A program made the position numbers and the translations under genes. Shown here piece by piece: positions 24,556 through 34,132 of a DNA stretch of 64,000 nt. Below the pieces are notes generated by a model. It was not told the origin of the DNA. It searched no databases and was given only the letters and a program-made list of their open reading frames with translations. Location: the NCBI RefSeq assembly GCF_001885215.1, contig NZ_CP018091.1:124001-188000 (forward strand), in the 5' to 3' direction. Numbering within the stretch: the stretch's first letter is position 1; every line of letters starts with the position of its first letter. Source of the stretch: Synechococcus sp. SynAce01 (lineage in GTDB: Bacteria; Cyanobacteriota; Cyanobacteriia; PCC-6307; Cyanobiaceae).

Positions 24556-25837
24556 ACGCTCTGGTCTGGGCTTCGTTCCAGCTGATGCCTCCGAGCCAGC
24601 GGCCGATGGCCGCCGCGATGGCCGAACCGGTGAGCAGCCAGGGCAGGGTGGCGGGATTGCCCTGCAGCGTGAACACAAATACCGAGCAGAACAGGGGTGT
24701 GCGGCAGGCGCCGCTGAACAATGCGGCTGCAGCGATGGCGACCAGGGCCGCCTGTTGATCCGCCGGCCACTGCTGCAGCCAGGGGCCGACCAGCACGGCC
24801 CCCAGGCTCATCGAATCGTGCATCAGGCCGCCCGGAGCGCCGATCGCGATACTCAGCAACGGCCCAAGCAGCCGCGGCGCACCTGCCCACCAGGGCATGT
24901 CCGCACGGCCGGCCAGGGCTGGGCCGAGAGCGAGCGAGCCGTCGTTGAGGCTGATGCCGCCACTGGCCACCGCCAGCAGGGCGAACAACAGACCGATGGC
25001 CAGCGCGGCAGGCACCAGATGTGAACGCAACAAAGAGCCAAGGCGCTGGGCGAAGGGAACCAGCAGGCGAACCAGCAGCACACCGATCAGGGCGGCCGCC
25101 ACACTGATGAGCAAGGCGAGCGGCAGCAGGACAGGCGCCAGCGGCAGCGCCATCCCTTCGGCCAGGCGGGCGGGTTGTCCCAGCTCGGAATTGAGCAGGG
25201 TGCCGATGCCCGCCAGCAACAAGGTGGGCACCAGCAGTTGGAAGCCAGACACGGCGCTGAGTTCTTCGAGCGCGTAGGCGGCCCCCAGCAGGGGTGATTG
25301 AAAGGCAGCACCGAGGCCGGCACCACCACCGATAGCGACAGTGAGGGCCAGCGGCAGCCGCTGAAGGGGGGCGAGCCGGCGGCGCAGGGCCAGCAGGATC
25401 GAAGCGCCGAGGGCGGCGGAGGGGGATTCCGTGCCCACGCTCAGCCCGGCGAGATGGGTAAGTGCCAGCAGGGGCAAACGCGCCAGCTGGTGCCTGAGCG
25501 AGAGGTTGGCGATGGCGCGATCACGTTCTGCATCCGTGTCGGCGTCCTGGAGAACCAGCACGCCAGTGAGGCCGCCGCCCCGGCCAGCAGCCAACGGCCT
25601 CCAGGCCAGCAGCACGAAGGCCACGGTGGCAAGCAGCGGACCTGCCACCAGCAGAGGCTTGAAAGCCCCATCGCCCCCGAGGGGCCAGAGCCGCTGGAGC
25701 CGGAAGCCAAGTTCAGAGAGCCATTGATAGGGAAGTTCCGCCAGGCCAATCACCAGCCCCGCCAACAGCAGGGTCAGGGCCCAGCTGACTGCCTGGCGAA
25801 GCGACTGCGCATGGCGCGAGAGCGACGCGGTGGTCAT
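24482..25837 (-). CDS. ClC-type chloride channel/antiporter
   Basis: 451 aa, about ten hydrophobic segments. ClC filter motifs: VGTESPSAALGA (GxExP with the gating Glu), GGGAGLGAAFQSPLLGAAYALEEL (GxFxxP-like) and GAPGGLMHDSMSLGA in the second half. The C-terminus is cytoplasmic, without CBS domains. The ATG overlaps the MFS stop by 4 bp, so it is the third gene of a coupled operon. Its 3' end overlaps the convergent flavoprotein gene by 74 bp. Confidence 0.9.
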   Translation of the reverse strand: MTTASLSRHAQSLRQAVSWALTLLLAGLVIGLAELPYQWLSELGFRLQRLWPLGGDGAFKPLLVAGPLLATVAFVLLAWRPLAAGRGGGLTGVLVLQDADTDAERDRAIANLSLRHQLARLPLLALTHLAGLSVGTESPSAALGASILLALRRRLAPLQRLPLALTVAIGGGAGLGAAFQSPLLGAAYALEELSAVSGFQLLVPTLLLAGIGTLLNSELGQPARLAEGMALPLAPVLLPLALLISVAAALIGVLLVRLLVPFAQRLGSLLRSHLVPAALAIGLLFALLAVASGGISLNDGSLALGPALAGRADMPWWAGAPRLLGPLLSIAIGAPGGLMHDSMSLGAVLVGPWLQQWPADQQAALVAIAAAALFSGACRTPLFCSVFVFTLQGNPATLPWLLTGSAIAAAIGRWLGGISWNEAQTRAFRGSGAPPPSHDHGTKGGAGAGDP

Positions 25838-27066
25838 GCGCTGATGTCCACCCGGGTGTAGGCCCGCACCAGGGCCGCCAGCATCAGGGCAAGGGCGAGC
25901 AGGGAGAGCGCCAGCGGCACCTGGGAGGTGTCCGGCAGCCAGACGACAAGGGCCACCAGCGCGGCGGTACCCTCCTGCTGCAGAAAACCGGTGAGGGCTG
26001 AGGCCTGGCCAGCCGCGGCAGGGAAAGCCTGCATCGGCAGGGCCAAACCGATCGGGACCACGATGCCGCCTCCCGCCACCACCACCAACATCGGCCCCAG
26101 CAGCGAGAGCGGATCAAAGCGGCCGGCCAGTCCCAGCGCCAGCATCACCAGGGCACCAGCGGTGATCGCACCAAGGCCAATCCAGAGCAGCCGCTGCTGA
26201 CCCAGACGCACCACCGTGCGGCGCACAAGGAGAGACCCCACCAAATAAGCCGCGCTTAAAGAAAGGGAAAGGTTGCCGAACTGGGCGGGGCTGTAGCCGA
26301 AGCTGTGCTCGAAATCAAAGGGACTGGCGGCGGCGTAGCCCGCCACCACGCCAGTGGCGAGCATCACGATCAGGGCCGGCAGCAGGAAGCGGCGATCCCG
26401 GAGCAGGCGGCCATAGTCACGCAGCACCACAGCCAGCTCCCGACGCAGCGTGGTGGCACGGGAGGTCACGGGCGGCAGGGTTTCGCCCAGCTCCCGGACC
26501 AGGTAGGCGAGCGCGAGTGAGCCCAAGACGGTGAGGAGAACAAAGTCGGCCCGCCAGGAGGCCACGCTGGCGATCCACCCCCCGAGAAAGGGCGCGATAC
26601 CGAGGGCCAGCGCATAGCTGATCGCCACCACCGACATCGCCTGGGCCAGGGAGCGCTGGCTGAACACATCCCGGAGGCAGGCCCGCGACACGCTGGTGCC
26701 ACAGCCGGCGGCCACCCCCTGCAGTAGCCGCAGCAGCAGAAACGCCCCAAATCCAGGCACCAAGGCCAGCCCCAGGCTCGCGAGCGTGAACAGGGTCACG
26801 CCGCAAAGGGCGATCGGCCGGCGCCCGAAGCGATCGGCCAGAGGGCCCCACACCAACTGGGAGAAGCCGTAGCCGAGGGCGTAGGCAGTGATCGATTCCT
26901 CAGCAGTGCTGGCACTCACCTGAAAATCACTGGCCATGGCAGGCAGCGAGGGCAGGGCGATGAACAGGCCCGATTGCCCCAGGGCACTGCCCAGGCAGGC
27001 GTAGCTGATCTGGGCAATCCCGGTACTTGATCCCTTGGCGGTGCCTGAACCAGGAGGGGGGATCAC
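25834..27066 (-). CDS. MFS transporter, Bcr/CflA-type drug exporter
   Basis: 410 aa with 12 predicted helices. ADRFGRRPIALCG after helix 2 is the MFS motif A. The LQGVAAGCGTSVSRACLRDVF helix-4 region is diagnostic for Bcr/CflA family efflux pumps. Start and stop each overlap neighbours by 4 bp. Substrate unknown. Confidence 0.9.
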   Translation of the reverse strand: MIPPPGSGTAKGSSTGIAQISYACLGSALGQSGLFIALPSLPAMASDFQVSASTAEESITAYALGYGFSQLVWGPLADRFGRRPIALCGVTLFTLASLGLALVPGFGAFLLLRLLQGVAAGCGTSVSRACLRDVFSQRSLAQAMSVVAISYALALGIAPFLGGWIASVASWRADFVLLTVLGSLALAYLVRELGETLPPVTSRATTLRRELAVVLRDYGRLLRDRRFLLPALIVMLATGVVAGYAAASPFDFEHSFGYSPAQFGNLSLSLSAAYLVGSLLVRRTVVRLGQQRLLWIGLGAITAGALVMLALGLAGRFDPLSLLGPMLVVVAGGGIVVPIGLALPMQAFPAAAGQASALTGFLQQEGTAALVALVVWLPDTSQVPLALSLLALALMLAALVRAYTRVDISA

Positions 27067-28103
27067 GCGAGCTCCGGCCAGAGATCGGGTTGATCGATCA
27101 TGGGCTTGCGCAGCGGCAGCACGTTGAAGCGGCGGCGGATCTCCCGCAACGGTTCTGCGGCCATGGCCAGATGGTCGAGCTGGCTGAAATCGCCTCGGCA
27201 GGCCGATCCGCGCACGAGCGCCTCGCCGAACAGCGCGGTGGAACCAGGCAGATCGAGGGCTCCGAGGCGACCGTTCACGCCGTGATAGGGCTCACCGCCT
27301 CCGCCATAGGCAACGAATTGATGATTGGTGCCGTGCTTGAACAGACCCACTTCATGGATCAGAACGTTCGTCAATGACGCCATCCAATTGGCGTCGCTGT
27401 TGTTCAGGGCCAACTTGAACGCACCCAGGGCAATCTCACCGGGCCCTGTCGGTTCATAGCCCGTGATCACGTGGTTCATGTCATGACACACGTAATAGCG
27501 GGGATTGGGCGTTTCCCTGCTGGGCATGGCCATGCCATTGCGCTCGTAGAGCTGAACGAATGCCCAGCCCAAGCTGCCGTAAGGCAGCGATGGCAGCTGG
27601 TCCAGGGCCGCGAAGAACGCATCGTCGCCCTGGGCCTCGCCAGGCCCCGGCACCCCGGCTTGCCGCTCGGAGAGTTCGGGGATGTAGGCGTCATACGCGC
27701 GAACAAATCGCGCCGTCGCCTCAGCCGCCGAACAATGGGCAAAATCCCGGACGATCTGGAGCTGGGGCGGATCGATCTCCAGGGCGCGGGCATAGGCCTC
27801 CAGGCGCTGCAGCTGGCTTTCGCTCTTGGGATGGCGGCAAAGGTCAAGGATCAAGCCCATCTGCAGGAACAGGCGCCGCCAGCAGGGCTCAGGCAACACC
27901 GCGGCCAAGGCCCCAGGGGCCAGCGGTTCAAGTTCTTGCAACTGGCTGTCTTCGAGGGCGAGCAGATGGCTGGCCACGGCAGAGAAGACCCGATGCTGTT
28001 CTGCGGTGGGGCCACCCTCTGCATCAATCAGACCCAGCAAACCGGCGGCAAGATGGCGGGCCTCTGTTGGGCTGACTGGGAACGGAATTCGATGGGGTGT
28101 CAT
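27063..28103 (-). CDS. COQ4-like protein
   Basis: 346 aa from ATG 28103. Residues 207-223 fit the COQ4 metal motif HDxxH-x11-E exactly (CHDMNHVITGYEPTGPGE), followed by IALGAFKLALNN as in COQ4. The N-terminal ~120 residues are helical and may be a TerB-like module. COQ4 acts in ubiquinone synthesis in mitochondria. Cyanobacteria make plastoquinone, so the bacterial role is open. First gene of the coupled COQ4-like/MFS/ClC operon. Confidence 0.7.
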   Translation of the reverse strand: MTPHRIPFPVSPTEARHLAAGLLGLIDAEGGPTAEQHRVFSAVASHLLALEDSQLQELEPLAPGALAAVLPEPCWRRLFLQMGLILDLCRHPKSESQLQRLEAYARALEIDPPQLQIVRDFAHCSAAEATARFVRAYDAYIPELSERQAGVPGPGEAQGDDAFFAALDQLPSLPYGSLGWAFVQLYERNGMAMPSRETPNPRYYVCHDMNHVITGYEPTGPGEIALGAFKLALNNSDANWMASLTNVLIHEVGLFKHGTNHQFVAYGGGGEPYHGVNGRLGALDLPGSTALFGEALVRGSACRGDFSQLDHLAMAAEPLREIRRRFNVLPLRKPMIDQPDLWPELA

Positions 28104-28622
28104 CACCAAAACAACCAGCCTGAGCGGAACTCTATGGGGTGCATAAGTTCTGGCCTTTGATCCGATTGAAGTTGACCCGCTTGTTATCGATCCGATTGTT
28201 ATCGATCCGATCGTGTTTGATCTCCTATCGCTCAGAGGGACCGTGATCCCGGTGGGATTGGTGAAGTCACCCTGAGGCAGCGCTATGTCTCCAAGGCCAC
28301 GCCATAGTCCACAAAGTCCTTTCAATTCAGCTGCCCAATATGGCGGATGGCAGGCGGGTGACTGGCTGGTGATGTGCAGGCTGATCAGATCAAGTCCATC
28401 GCCTTTCTGATCGATTGCCAAGGTCAGTGATCTGTTTCTCCTGCGTTTGTTCTCACCTGGAGCTTTAGTCCCCAGGGAGACAGAACGGAAACCCATCAGG
28501 TGTCCGTGAGCGGCAAGCATGATCCGTTCAAACGCGCCAATCTCGAAGCCATTGCGCATCCGGCCCCGTTTTGCTTGGCCGGGCTGGATCAAGGCGATGA
28601 TCGCAGCATCGTCGTGGGACCG
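28104..28622. other. divergent intergenic region with short tandem repeat
   Basis: Between 28158 and 28215 the unit TTATCGATCCGATTG recurs two to three times in degenerate form. A near-duplicate of the COQ4-like start region (GGAACTCTATGGGGTGCAT) lies 38 bp upstream of the real one. No gene is seen. It probably holds the promoters for the divergent COQ4-like and DUF6880 genes. Confidence 0.4.
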
Positions 28623-29963
28623 ATGGCCGGCAAGCGCACCCTCAACGCCCGCAACCTTGAAGCCCTCGGGGCGCCTGTGCTCGCCGAACTGCTGATCGAG
28701 CTGAGCAGCGGCCATGCCGTGATGCAGCGGCGCCTGCGCTTAGCCCTGGCTGCTGCGGAGGGGGCCAGCGAAGCCGCCCAGGAGGTGCGCAAGCGCCTGG
28801 CGGCGATCGCCCGCTCCAGCACCTACGTGGATTCGCGCAAACGCAAAGCTCTGATCTGCGAGCTGGAAGCCCAGCGCCAAGCCATTTCCGGAGCGATCGC
28901 CGAGGCCGATCCGGCCCAGGCCTTCGCGTTGCTGGTGCGCTTCCTGGAGCTGGGTGATGGCGTGATGGATCGCTGCTCCGACAGCACCGGCGCCGTGATC
29001 GGGGTGTTCCAGCAAGCGGTGGCCGAGCTGGGGCCAATCGCCAGCGCCGCCAAGCTGAAACCAGACGCCTTGGCGGAGCAGGTGGTCGATTTGCTCGGCG
29101 ACAACGGCTATGGCCAGTTCGATGGGCTGATCCCGGCGCTGAAAGACGCACTGGGCGAGCAGGGGCTGCGGCTGCTGGAGCGCCACTGCCGTGAACGCGG
29201 CGCCCGCGATGGCCACCCCGCCCTGCTGCAGATCGCCGAATGCCGCGGCGATGTGGACGCCTACCTGGGCCAGTTCGACGCCAGCCAGCTCAGCTGGCCC
29301 AGCACCGCCGCCGATGTGGCCCAGCACCTGCTGACCGCAGGCCGAGCGGAACAAGCGCTGGTGGTGCTCGATGGCGCTGCCAAGGGCGCGGCCAGCTGGC
29401 ATTCCCCCGACTGGAACGAAACCCGCATCGCCGTCCTCGAAGCGCTTGGCCGAAGCGACGAAGCCCAGGACTTGCGCTGGCAGTGCTTCTCTTCAACCCT
29501 GTCGATCACACACCTGCGCGATCACCTCAAACGGCTCGCAGCCTTCGAGGATGGGGAGGCTGAGGAGCGGGCCTTCCAGGTGGTGGCGGAGCACCCGATG
29601 CCTCTGCTGGCCTTGCAGTTCCTGGTGAACTGGCCCGCCCTACCCCGCGCCGCCCGTTACGTGATCACGCACTGGGAGGAGTGGGACGGGGAAGCCTTCG
29701 ACATCTACGGACCGGCCGCCGAACGCCTCAGCGCCGGCCATCCGCTGGCCGCCACGCTGCTGTTGCGGGCCATGGTGGCCTTCGCCCTGTCGATGGGCCG
29801 AGCCAAGCGGTACCGCTACGCCGCCGAGCACCTGCGCAGCTGCGACCAGCTGGCCTGCCGTATCGACGACTGGCAGGGCATGGAGAATCACGAGCGATTC
29901 GTCAGCCGCCTGCAGCAGACCTTCGGGGCGAAGTGGAGCTTTTGGCAGATGTTGGAGCGCTGA
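28623..29963 (+). CDS. DUF6880 family protein
   Basis: 446 aa from ATG 28623. All-helical, repeat-like protein: LAELLIELSSGHAVMQRRLRLALAA..., LVRFLELGDGVMDRCSDSTG, AVLEALGRSDEAQDLRWQCF, ending YRYAAEHLRSCDQLACRIDDW and SFWQMLER. This is the DUF6880 pattern (TPR/HEAT-like). Function unknown. Its C-terminal ~50 residues are duplicated at 31180-32387, where an IS481 has inserted. Confidence 0.75.
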   Translation: MAGKRTLNARNLEALGAPVLAELLIELSSGHAVMQRRLRLALAAAEGASEAAQEVRKRLAAIARSSTYVDSRKRKALICELEAQRQAISGAIAEADPAQAFALLVRFLELGDGVMDRCSDSTGAVIGVFQQAVAELGPIASAAKLKPDALAEQVVDLLGDNGYGQFDGLIPALKDALGEQGLRLLERHCRERGARDGHPALLQIAECRGDVDAYLGQFDASQLSWPSTAADVAQHLLTAGRAEQALVVLDGAAKGAASWHSPDWNETRIAVLEALGRSDEAQDLRWQCFSSTLSITHLRDHLKRLAAFEDGEAEERAFQVVAEHPMPLLALQFLVNWPALPRAARYVITHWEEWDGEAFDIYGPAAERLSAGHPLAATLLLRAMVAFALSMGRAKRYRYAAEHLRSCDQLACRIDDWQGMENHERFVSRLQQTFGAKWSFWQMLER

Positions 29964-30056
29964 ACGGATCAGGGTCCCGGCAAGCCAAGCAGATGTTTTG
30001 GGCGCTCTGGCCTCGGATGGCTACGGTTCAGGTAGGCCATTCCCAAGGAGATTCCC

Positions 30057-30809
30057 ATGATCGAATGCATGAGCGGGCTACCGGATGGCACCCTCGGTTT
30101 TTCCTTCCAGGGACAGATCACGGCCGACGATTATGACCACGTGCTGACACCAGCGCTTGATCGTGCCCTTGAGCAGCACGACCACCTCAAGCTGATCGCC
30201 CAGCTGGGGCCGTCCTTTGAGGGTTACGACCTGGGCGCCGCCTGGGCCGATGGTCGTGAAGCCTTGCGGCACTGGGATGGATTCGAGCGATTGGCACTGG
30301 TGAGCGATGTGGCCTGGGTGCGCACGGCGGCGGCGGCCTTCAGCCTGGCCATGCCCTGCCCGGTGCGGGTGTTCGCCGACGCAGACCTGGAGGATGCTCG
30401 CCGTTGGTTATCGGAATCACTGGGCACAATGCGCCTGGAGCGGCACGGCGATGTGATCGAGGTCCGGCTGATCGGCACGATCGAAGCCAGTTCCTATCAA
30501 CAGATGGAAGCCAACCTCGACGCTGAACTTCAGGATGTCGATGGCGCAAGGCTGCTGCTGGATCTGCGCGAGTTCGATGGCTGGGCCGGCCTCGGCGCCC
30601 TGGGGCGCCACATGGCACTCGTGCGCGACCATCGCCGGACGATGCGGCGTGTTGTAGTGGTGGGCAACAAGGCCTGGCAGGCGCTGGCGGAAAAGCTGGT
30701 CTCCCAGTTTGTTGAAGCTGAGACCCGTTTCTTCGATGCAGCTGATTATGCCCTGGCGGAAACCTGGATTCGTCTACAATCCAACGACGACAAACAAATC
30801 AAAGCTTGA
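30057..30809 (+). CDS. tandem SpoIIAA-like (STAS-fold) protein
   Basis: 250 aa with two copies of the SpoIIAA-like domain: GTLGFSFQGQITADDYDHVLTPALDRAL and DVIEVRLIGTIEASSYQQMEANLDAEL, each followed by LIAQLG/LLLDLREFDGW and a basic VV-G strand. AGGAGA lies 7 bp before the ATG. Single-domain homologues are small and mostly uncharacterised; tandem fusion is less common. Confidence 0.75.
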   Translation: MIECMSGLPDGTLGFSFQGQITADDYDHVLTPALDRALEQHDHLKLIAQLGPSFEGYDLGAAWADGREALRHWDGFERLALVSDVAWVRTAAAAFSLAMPCPVRVFADADLEDARRWLSESLGTMRLERHGDVIEVRLIGTIEASSYQQMEANLDAELQDVDGARLLLDLREFDGWAGLGALGRHMALVRDHRRTMRRVVVVGNKAWQALAEKLVSQFVEAETRFFDAADYALAETWIRLQSNDDKQIKA

Positions 30810-31025
30810 GTTCTGGCCAAGATCCGACAGCGTTTGCGAAGATCAACAACAAAATGGTTAGAGGGAAGACTGAAGTCAAAGGCGTTGTTCTTGCGGCTGG
30901 AAGCGAAGCCCTTGGTTGACACATTGTGCTGAATCGCTGAGCTACGTCTCTCCTGCACCGCTAGCCTTATGACAGCAATGGCCCACACAAGTGGGCAGAT
31001 CCAATGAATCGGTGGCTGGTGATCC

Positions 31026-31226
31026 GTGTCTGAATTTCTTCGCCAACTCGCCCTGATGGTGGTGATGCAGGTGGTGCGGTTTCAATTTCCCGATGTGGCC
31101 ACCGCTTCCAGCCAAGACCTGGCCCGTCAGCTGGCGAGCGATCCGTCTGCGCCCGTGATGATCGACACGCGCGAACCCAGCGCTATCGCTACGCCGTCGA
31201 GAATCTGCGCAGCTGCGATCAGCTAG
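31026..31226 (+). pseudogene. truncated copy of the rhodanese gene fused to DUF6880 tail
   Basis: The first ~50 codons are almost identical to 33442-33590 (FLRQLALMVVMQVVRFQFPDVAT, VMIDTREP). After TREP the similarity stops, and in another frame the sequence becomes the DUF6880 end (YRYAVENLRSCDQLA). The catalytic Cys is missing. A recombination scar. Confidence 0.75.
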
Positions 31227-31227
31227 C

Positions 31228-32272
31228 TGTGCTTTCTCACCAGGTCATTCAGCGATCAGCAGCCGCTGGAGGCATTGCTGAGGAGTGAGGCCACCGAGAG
31301 CCATGTGGCACCTGCTGCCGTTATAGATCCCCAGATAGCGGGGTAGCCAGCGGTTGCGTTCATCCGATGTTTGGTAGGCGATCACATAGGCCCATTCCGA
31401 CAAGATGGTTTTGATGAACCGTTCGGCCTTGCCGTTGGTCTGCGGGGTGTAGGGCTTGGTGCGGATGGGTTTCAGATCCAGAGCCCGACAGGCTTTTCGC
31501 CAGTCATCCGAGCGATAGGAGGGGCCGTTGTCCGAGAGGATCCGGCGACAGGTGATCCCCTGTTCAGAAAACCATCCGACGGCACGGGCCAGGAAGCCAA
31601 CGGTTGTCGCCTTCTGCTCGTCTGCGAGCACCTCGACGTAAGCCAGGCGGGTGGCGTCGTCGATCGCGACATGTACCTTCTCGTAGCCGGCACCTCGGGA
31701 GGAGCCTTGACGACGGTCGCCGGTGATGCGGTGGCCGACCCGCTCAAACCTGGCCAGCTGTTTGATGTCGACATGGATCATGTCCCCGGGGCGCTCCCAC
31801 TGGTAGCGACGAACAAGACGTTTGGGGTCAAGGTTCTTCAGGCGTCCCAGGCCCAGGCCCTTCATGAGCCGACCAACGGTGGAGAGGGGCGCACAGAGAG
31901 CCCTGGCGATGCGGCGGAGCGTGCAGCGCTGGTGCCGCAGGTCTACAGCCTGCTGGAGTTGCTGCGGATCGAGCGTCCGCCGCTGGCTGCGGCGAACACT
32001 CCGTCGATCCGCCAGTGCCGCTACGCCGCCTGCTCGAAACCTGGAGAGCCACTTGTAGGCCGTACGCAGGCTGATCCCGGCTTGTGCTGCAAGGGCTTTG
32101 AGTGGCACGCCTTCATCGAGATGCCGGCGGATGAGCCGTTCCCGACTGATGGGTGTCAGTCGGGCCAGAGGGTGGCTATGCATGGTGTGTGAGGTCTTGG
32201 GACGGTGGTGACACTCCGACCCTGGCGACCTCACACCCCCTTGTCAGCTGAACAACGTGGTGGGACTACACA
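31228..32272 (-). mobile_element. IS481-family insertion sequence, 1045 bp
   Basis: Ends begin TGTG and are partly inverted (TGTGCTTTCTCACCAGGT...TTCAGC against TGTGTAGTCCCACCACGTTGTTCAGC). A 6-bp target duplication GCTAGC flanks it (31222-31227 and 32273-32278). Insertion interrupts a DUF6880 remnant. One complete transposase gene is inside. Confidence 0.85.
31245..32183 (-). CDS. IS481-family transposase
   Basis: 312 aa from ATG 32183 (MHSHPLARLTP). N-terminal helix-turn-helix (KALAAQAGISLRTAYKWLSRF), then the DDE core: HVDIKQLARF (first Asp), RILSDNGPSYRS (second Asp), and KPYTPQTNGKAERFIKTI (Glu). This is the rve pattern of IS481. The frame is intact, so the element could be active. Confidence 0.92.
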   Translation of the reverse strand: MHSHPLARLTPISRERLIRRHLDEGVPLKALAAQAGISLRTAYKWLSRFRAGGVAALADRRSVRRSQRRTLDPQQLQQAVDLRHQRCTLRRIARALCAPLSTVGRLMKGLGLGRLKNLDPKRLVRRYQWERPGDMIHVDIKQLARFERVGHRITGDRRQGSSRGAGYEKVHVAIDDATRLAYVEVLADEQKATTVGFLARAVGWFSEQGITCRRILSDNGPSYRSDDWRKACRALDLKPIRTKPYTPQTNGKAERFIKTILSEWAYVIAYQTSDERNRWLPRYLGIYNGSRCHMALGGLTPQQCLQRLLIAE

Positions 32273-32438
32273 GCTAGCCTCCTGCATCGACGACTGGCAG
32301 GGCGTGGAGGATCACGAGCATTTTGTGAGCCGCCTGCAGCAGGCCTTCGGGGCGAAGTGGAGCTTCTGGCAGATGTTGGAGCGCTGAGCGCCAGGGCTGG
32401 AGCTGTAGGTTCCCGTCTACTTCGAGAAGGTTGTCCAG

Positions 32439-33380
32439 GTGCTGGAGCGATTCACACTGCTGTTCCCGCTTTGGACCCTGCTGGGGGTTGTGCTGGCGCT
32501 GCCGTTCCCCTGGCTGTTCACCTGGCTGCAAGGGCCTCTCATCGTGCTGGCCCTGGGGGTGATCATGCTCGGCATGGGCCTGGAGCTGCAGCCGGCCGAT
32601 TTCCGGCGGGTGCTCCGCCGTCCGCGGCCGGTCGCTCTCGGCGTGATCGGCCAGTTCAGCGTGATGCCCCTGCTGGCCGCAGCGCTGGCCTGGGGTCTGG
32701 GGCTGGAGCCGCCCCTGGCCGTGGGGCTGATCCTGGTGGGGTGCTGCCCAGGCGGAACGGCCAGCAACGTGGTGACCTTGATCGCCCGGGCTGATGTGGC
32801 GCTGTCGGTGGTGATGACCACGGCGAGCACCTTGCTGGCTGTGGTGCTCACCCCTGCGCTCACTGGGCTTCTGGCCGGTCGTTATGTGCCTGTGGACGGC
32901 TGGAAGCTGTTGTTGGACGTGTTGCAGGTGGTGCTGCTGCCCCTGGCCGCCGGCATTGGCCTCAAACGCGGCACCCCGCGGCTGGCCCGTTGGATCGGAC
33001 CGTTGATGCCTCCACTGGCAGTGCTGGCGATTGTTCTGATCGTGGCCAGCATTGTGGGCAGCCAACGGCAGGCCTTGCTGGAGCAGGGCCCGCTGTTATT
33101 CCTCGCGGCGCTGTTGCTGCATGGCGGCGGCTTCCTGCTGGGTTGGCTGATCCCCGCGGCCGAGCAGCAGCCGATTTTGGTGCGTAGAACCCTGAGCATC
33201 GAAGTGGGGATGCAGAATTCCGGACTGGCGGTAGTGCTGGCCCGATCGGCGTTCGCCGCCACCCCACTCACAGCCCTACCCGGTGCCATCTCGGCAGTGG
33301 TTCACGCGGTGCTGGGAAGCCTGCTGGCCAGTTGGTGGAGGAGGAATGAACGAAGGAACAAAACAGCACCAAACGGCTAA
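32439..33380 (+). CDS. BASS family (bile acid:sodium symporter-like) transporter
   Basis: 313 aa from GTG 32439, about nine to ten helices. ALGVIMLGMGLELQPADF and LILVGCCPGGTASNVVTLIARADVALSVVMTTAS are the crossed-helix signature of BASS proteins. EVGMQNSGLAVVLARSAF is the second. In cyanobacteria such carriers move organic acids such as pyruvate or bicarbonate-linked substrates. The specific substrate is not shown. Confidence 0.85.
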   Translation: MLERFTLLFPLWTLLGVVLALPFPWLFTWLQGPLIVLALGVIMLGMGLELQPADFRRVLRRPRPVALGVIGQFSVMPLLAAALAWGLGLEPPLAVGLILVGCCPGGTASNVVTLIARADVALSVVMTTASTLLAVVLTPALTGLLAGRYVPVDGWKLLLDVLQVVLLPLAAGIGLKRGTPRLARWIGPLMPPLAVLAIVLIVASIVGSQRQALLEQGPLLFLAALLLHGGGFLLGWLIPAAEQQPILVRRTLSIEVGMQNSGLAVVLARSAFAATPLTALPGAISAVVHAVLGSLLASWWRRNERRNKTAPNG

Positions 33381-33441
33381 AATCACGTTCATAGAAGTCC
33401 AACGAATCGAGCAGATCAACTATGGAAAAGGACGTTGACTA

Positions 33442-33912
33442 GTGGTTGAATTTCTTCGCCAACTCGCCCTGATGGTGGTGATGCAGGTGGTGCGGTTTCA
33501 ATTTCCCGATGTGGCCACCGTTTCCAGCCAAGACCTGGCCTTTCAGCTGGCGAACGATCCGTCTGCGCCCGTGATGATCGATACGCGCGAACCAAGGGAA
33601 TATGCCGTCAGCCACCTTCCTGGAGCCCTCAACCTCACCACGGTGGAAGCCATCGAGAAGGAGGGTATTGCTAAGGATCGTCCATTGGTGGTGTATTGCA
33701 CCGTTGGCTATCGCTCCGCCTATCTGGCCAGAGAACTGAATGCAGCGGGCTATGGACAGGTAGCGAATCTGGACGGTTCTATCATTCAGTGGCACAACCA
33801 GGGCAATCGCCTGTTGGCTCAAGGAGAATTGGTCCAAAAAGTGCATCCCTACGACAAAACCTGGGGCCTCCTGCTAAACCCCAATGATCGATCCGATGGA
33901 ACGCCGAAATAG
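33442..33912 (+). CDS. rhodanese-domain sulfurtransferase
   Basis: 156 aa from GTG 33442. VMIDTREPREYAVSHLPGALNL and the active loop VVYCTVGYRSAYLARELNAAGY contain the catalytic Cys and the following Arg. Full-length for a single-domain rhodanese, with a C-terminal tail. Its 5' part exists again, truncated, at 31026. Confidence 0.88.
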   Translation: MVEFLRQLALMVVMQVVRFQFPDVATVSSQDLAFQLANDPSAPVMIDTREPREYAVSHLPGALNLTTVEAIEKEGIAKDRPLVVYCTVGYRSAYLARELNAAGYGQVANLDGSIIQWHNQGNRLLAQGELVQKVHPYDKTWGLLLNPNDRSDGTPK

Positions 33913-34132
33913 CAGCATATCAAAGCTTCTAGATCACCTAGCGTAACCTCTTCATCCAGGAGGACGAGAGAGAGATCAAACCGTTCAACAAGCTCACACA
34001 TGCATTTCAAACTTGGGACAGATGCCGTGTATAACTTTACACGCAAAGACTATGTAGCAAGCCCTGTAAGCCACTTCGGATCAAGAACCATCCAAGTCAT
34101 TGCAATCAAAGCCCTGAATCAGGAAAATCCCT

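Larger units (their letters stand above)
31180..32387 (+). pseudogene. DUF6880 C-terminal remnant split by IS481
   Basis: The left part encodes RYRYAVENLRSCDQLA, and the right part, from 32279, SCIDDWQGVEDHEHFVSRLQQAF and SFWQMLER. Removing the IS and one GCTAGC restores the frame exactly. It matches the intact DUF6880 protein closely (YRYAAEHLRSCDQLACRIDDWQGMENHERF). Confidence 0.8.
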
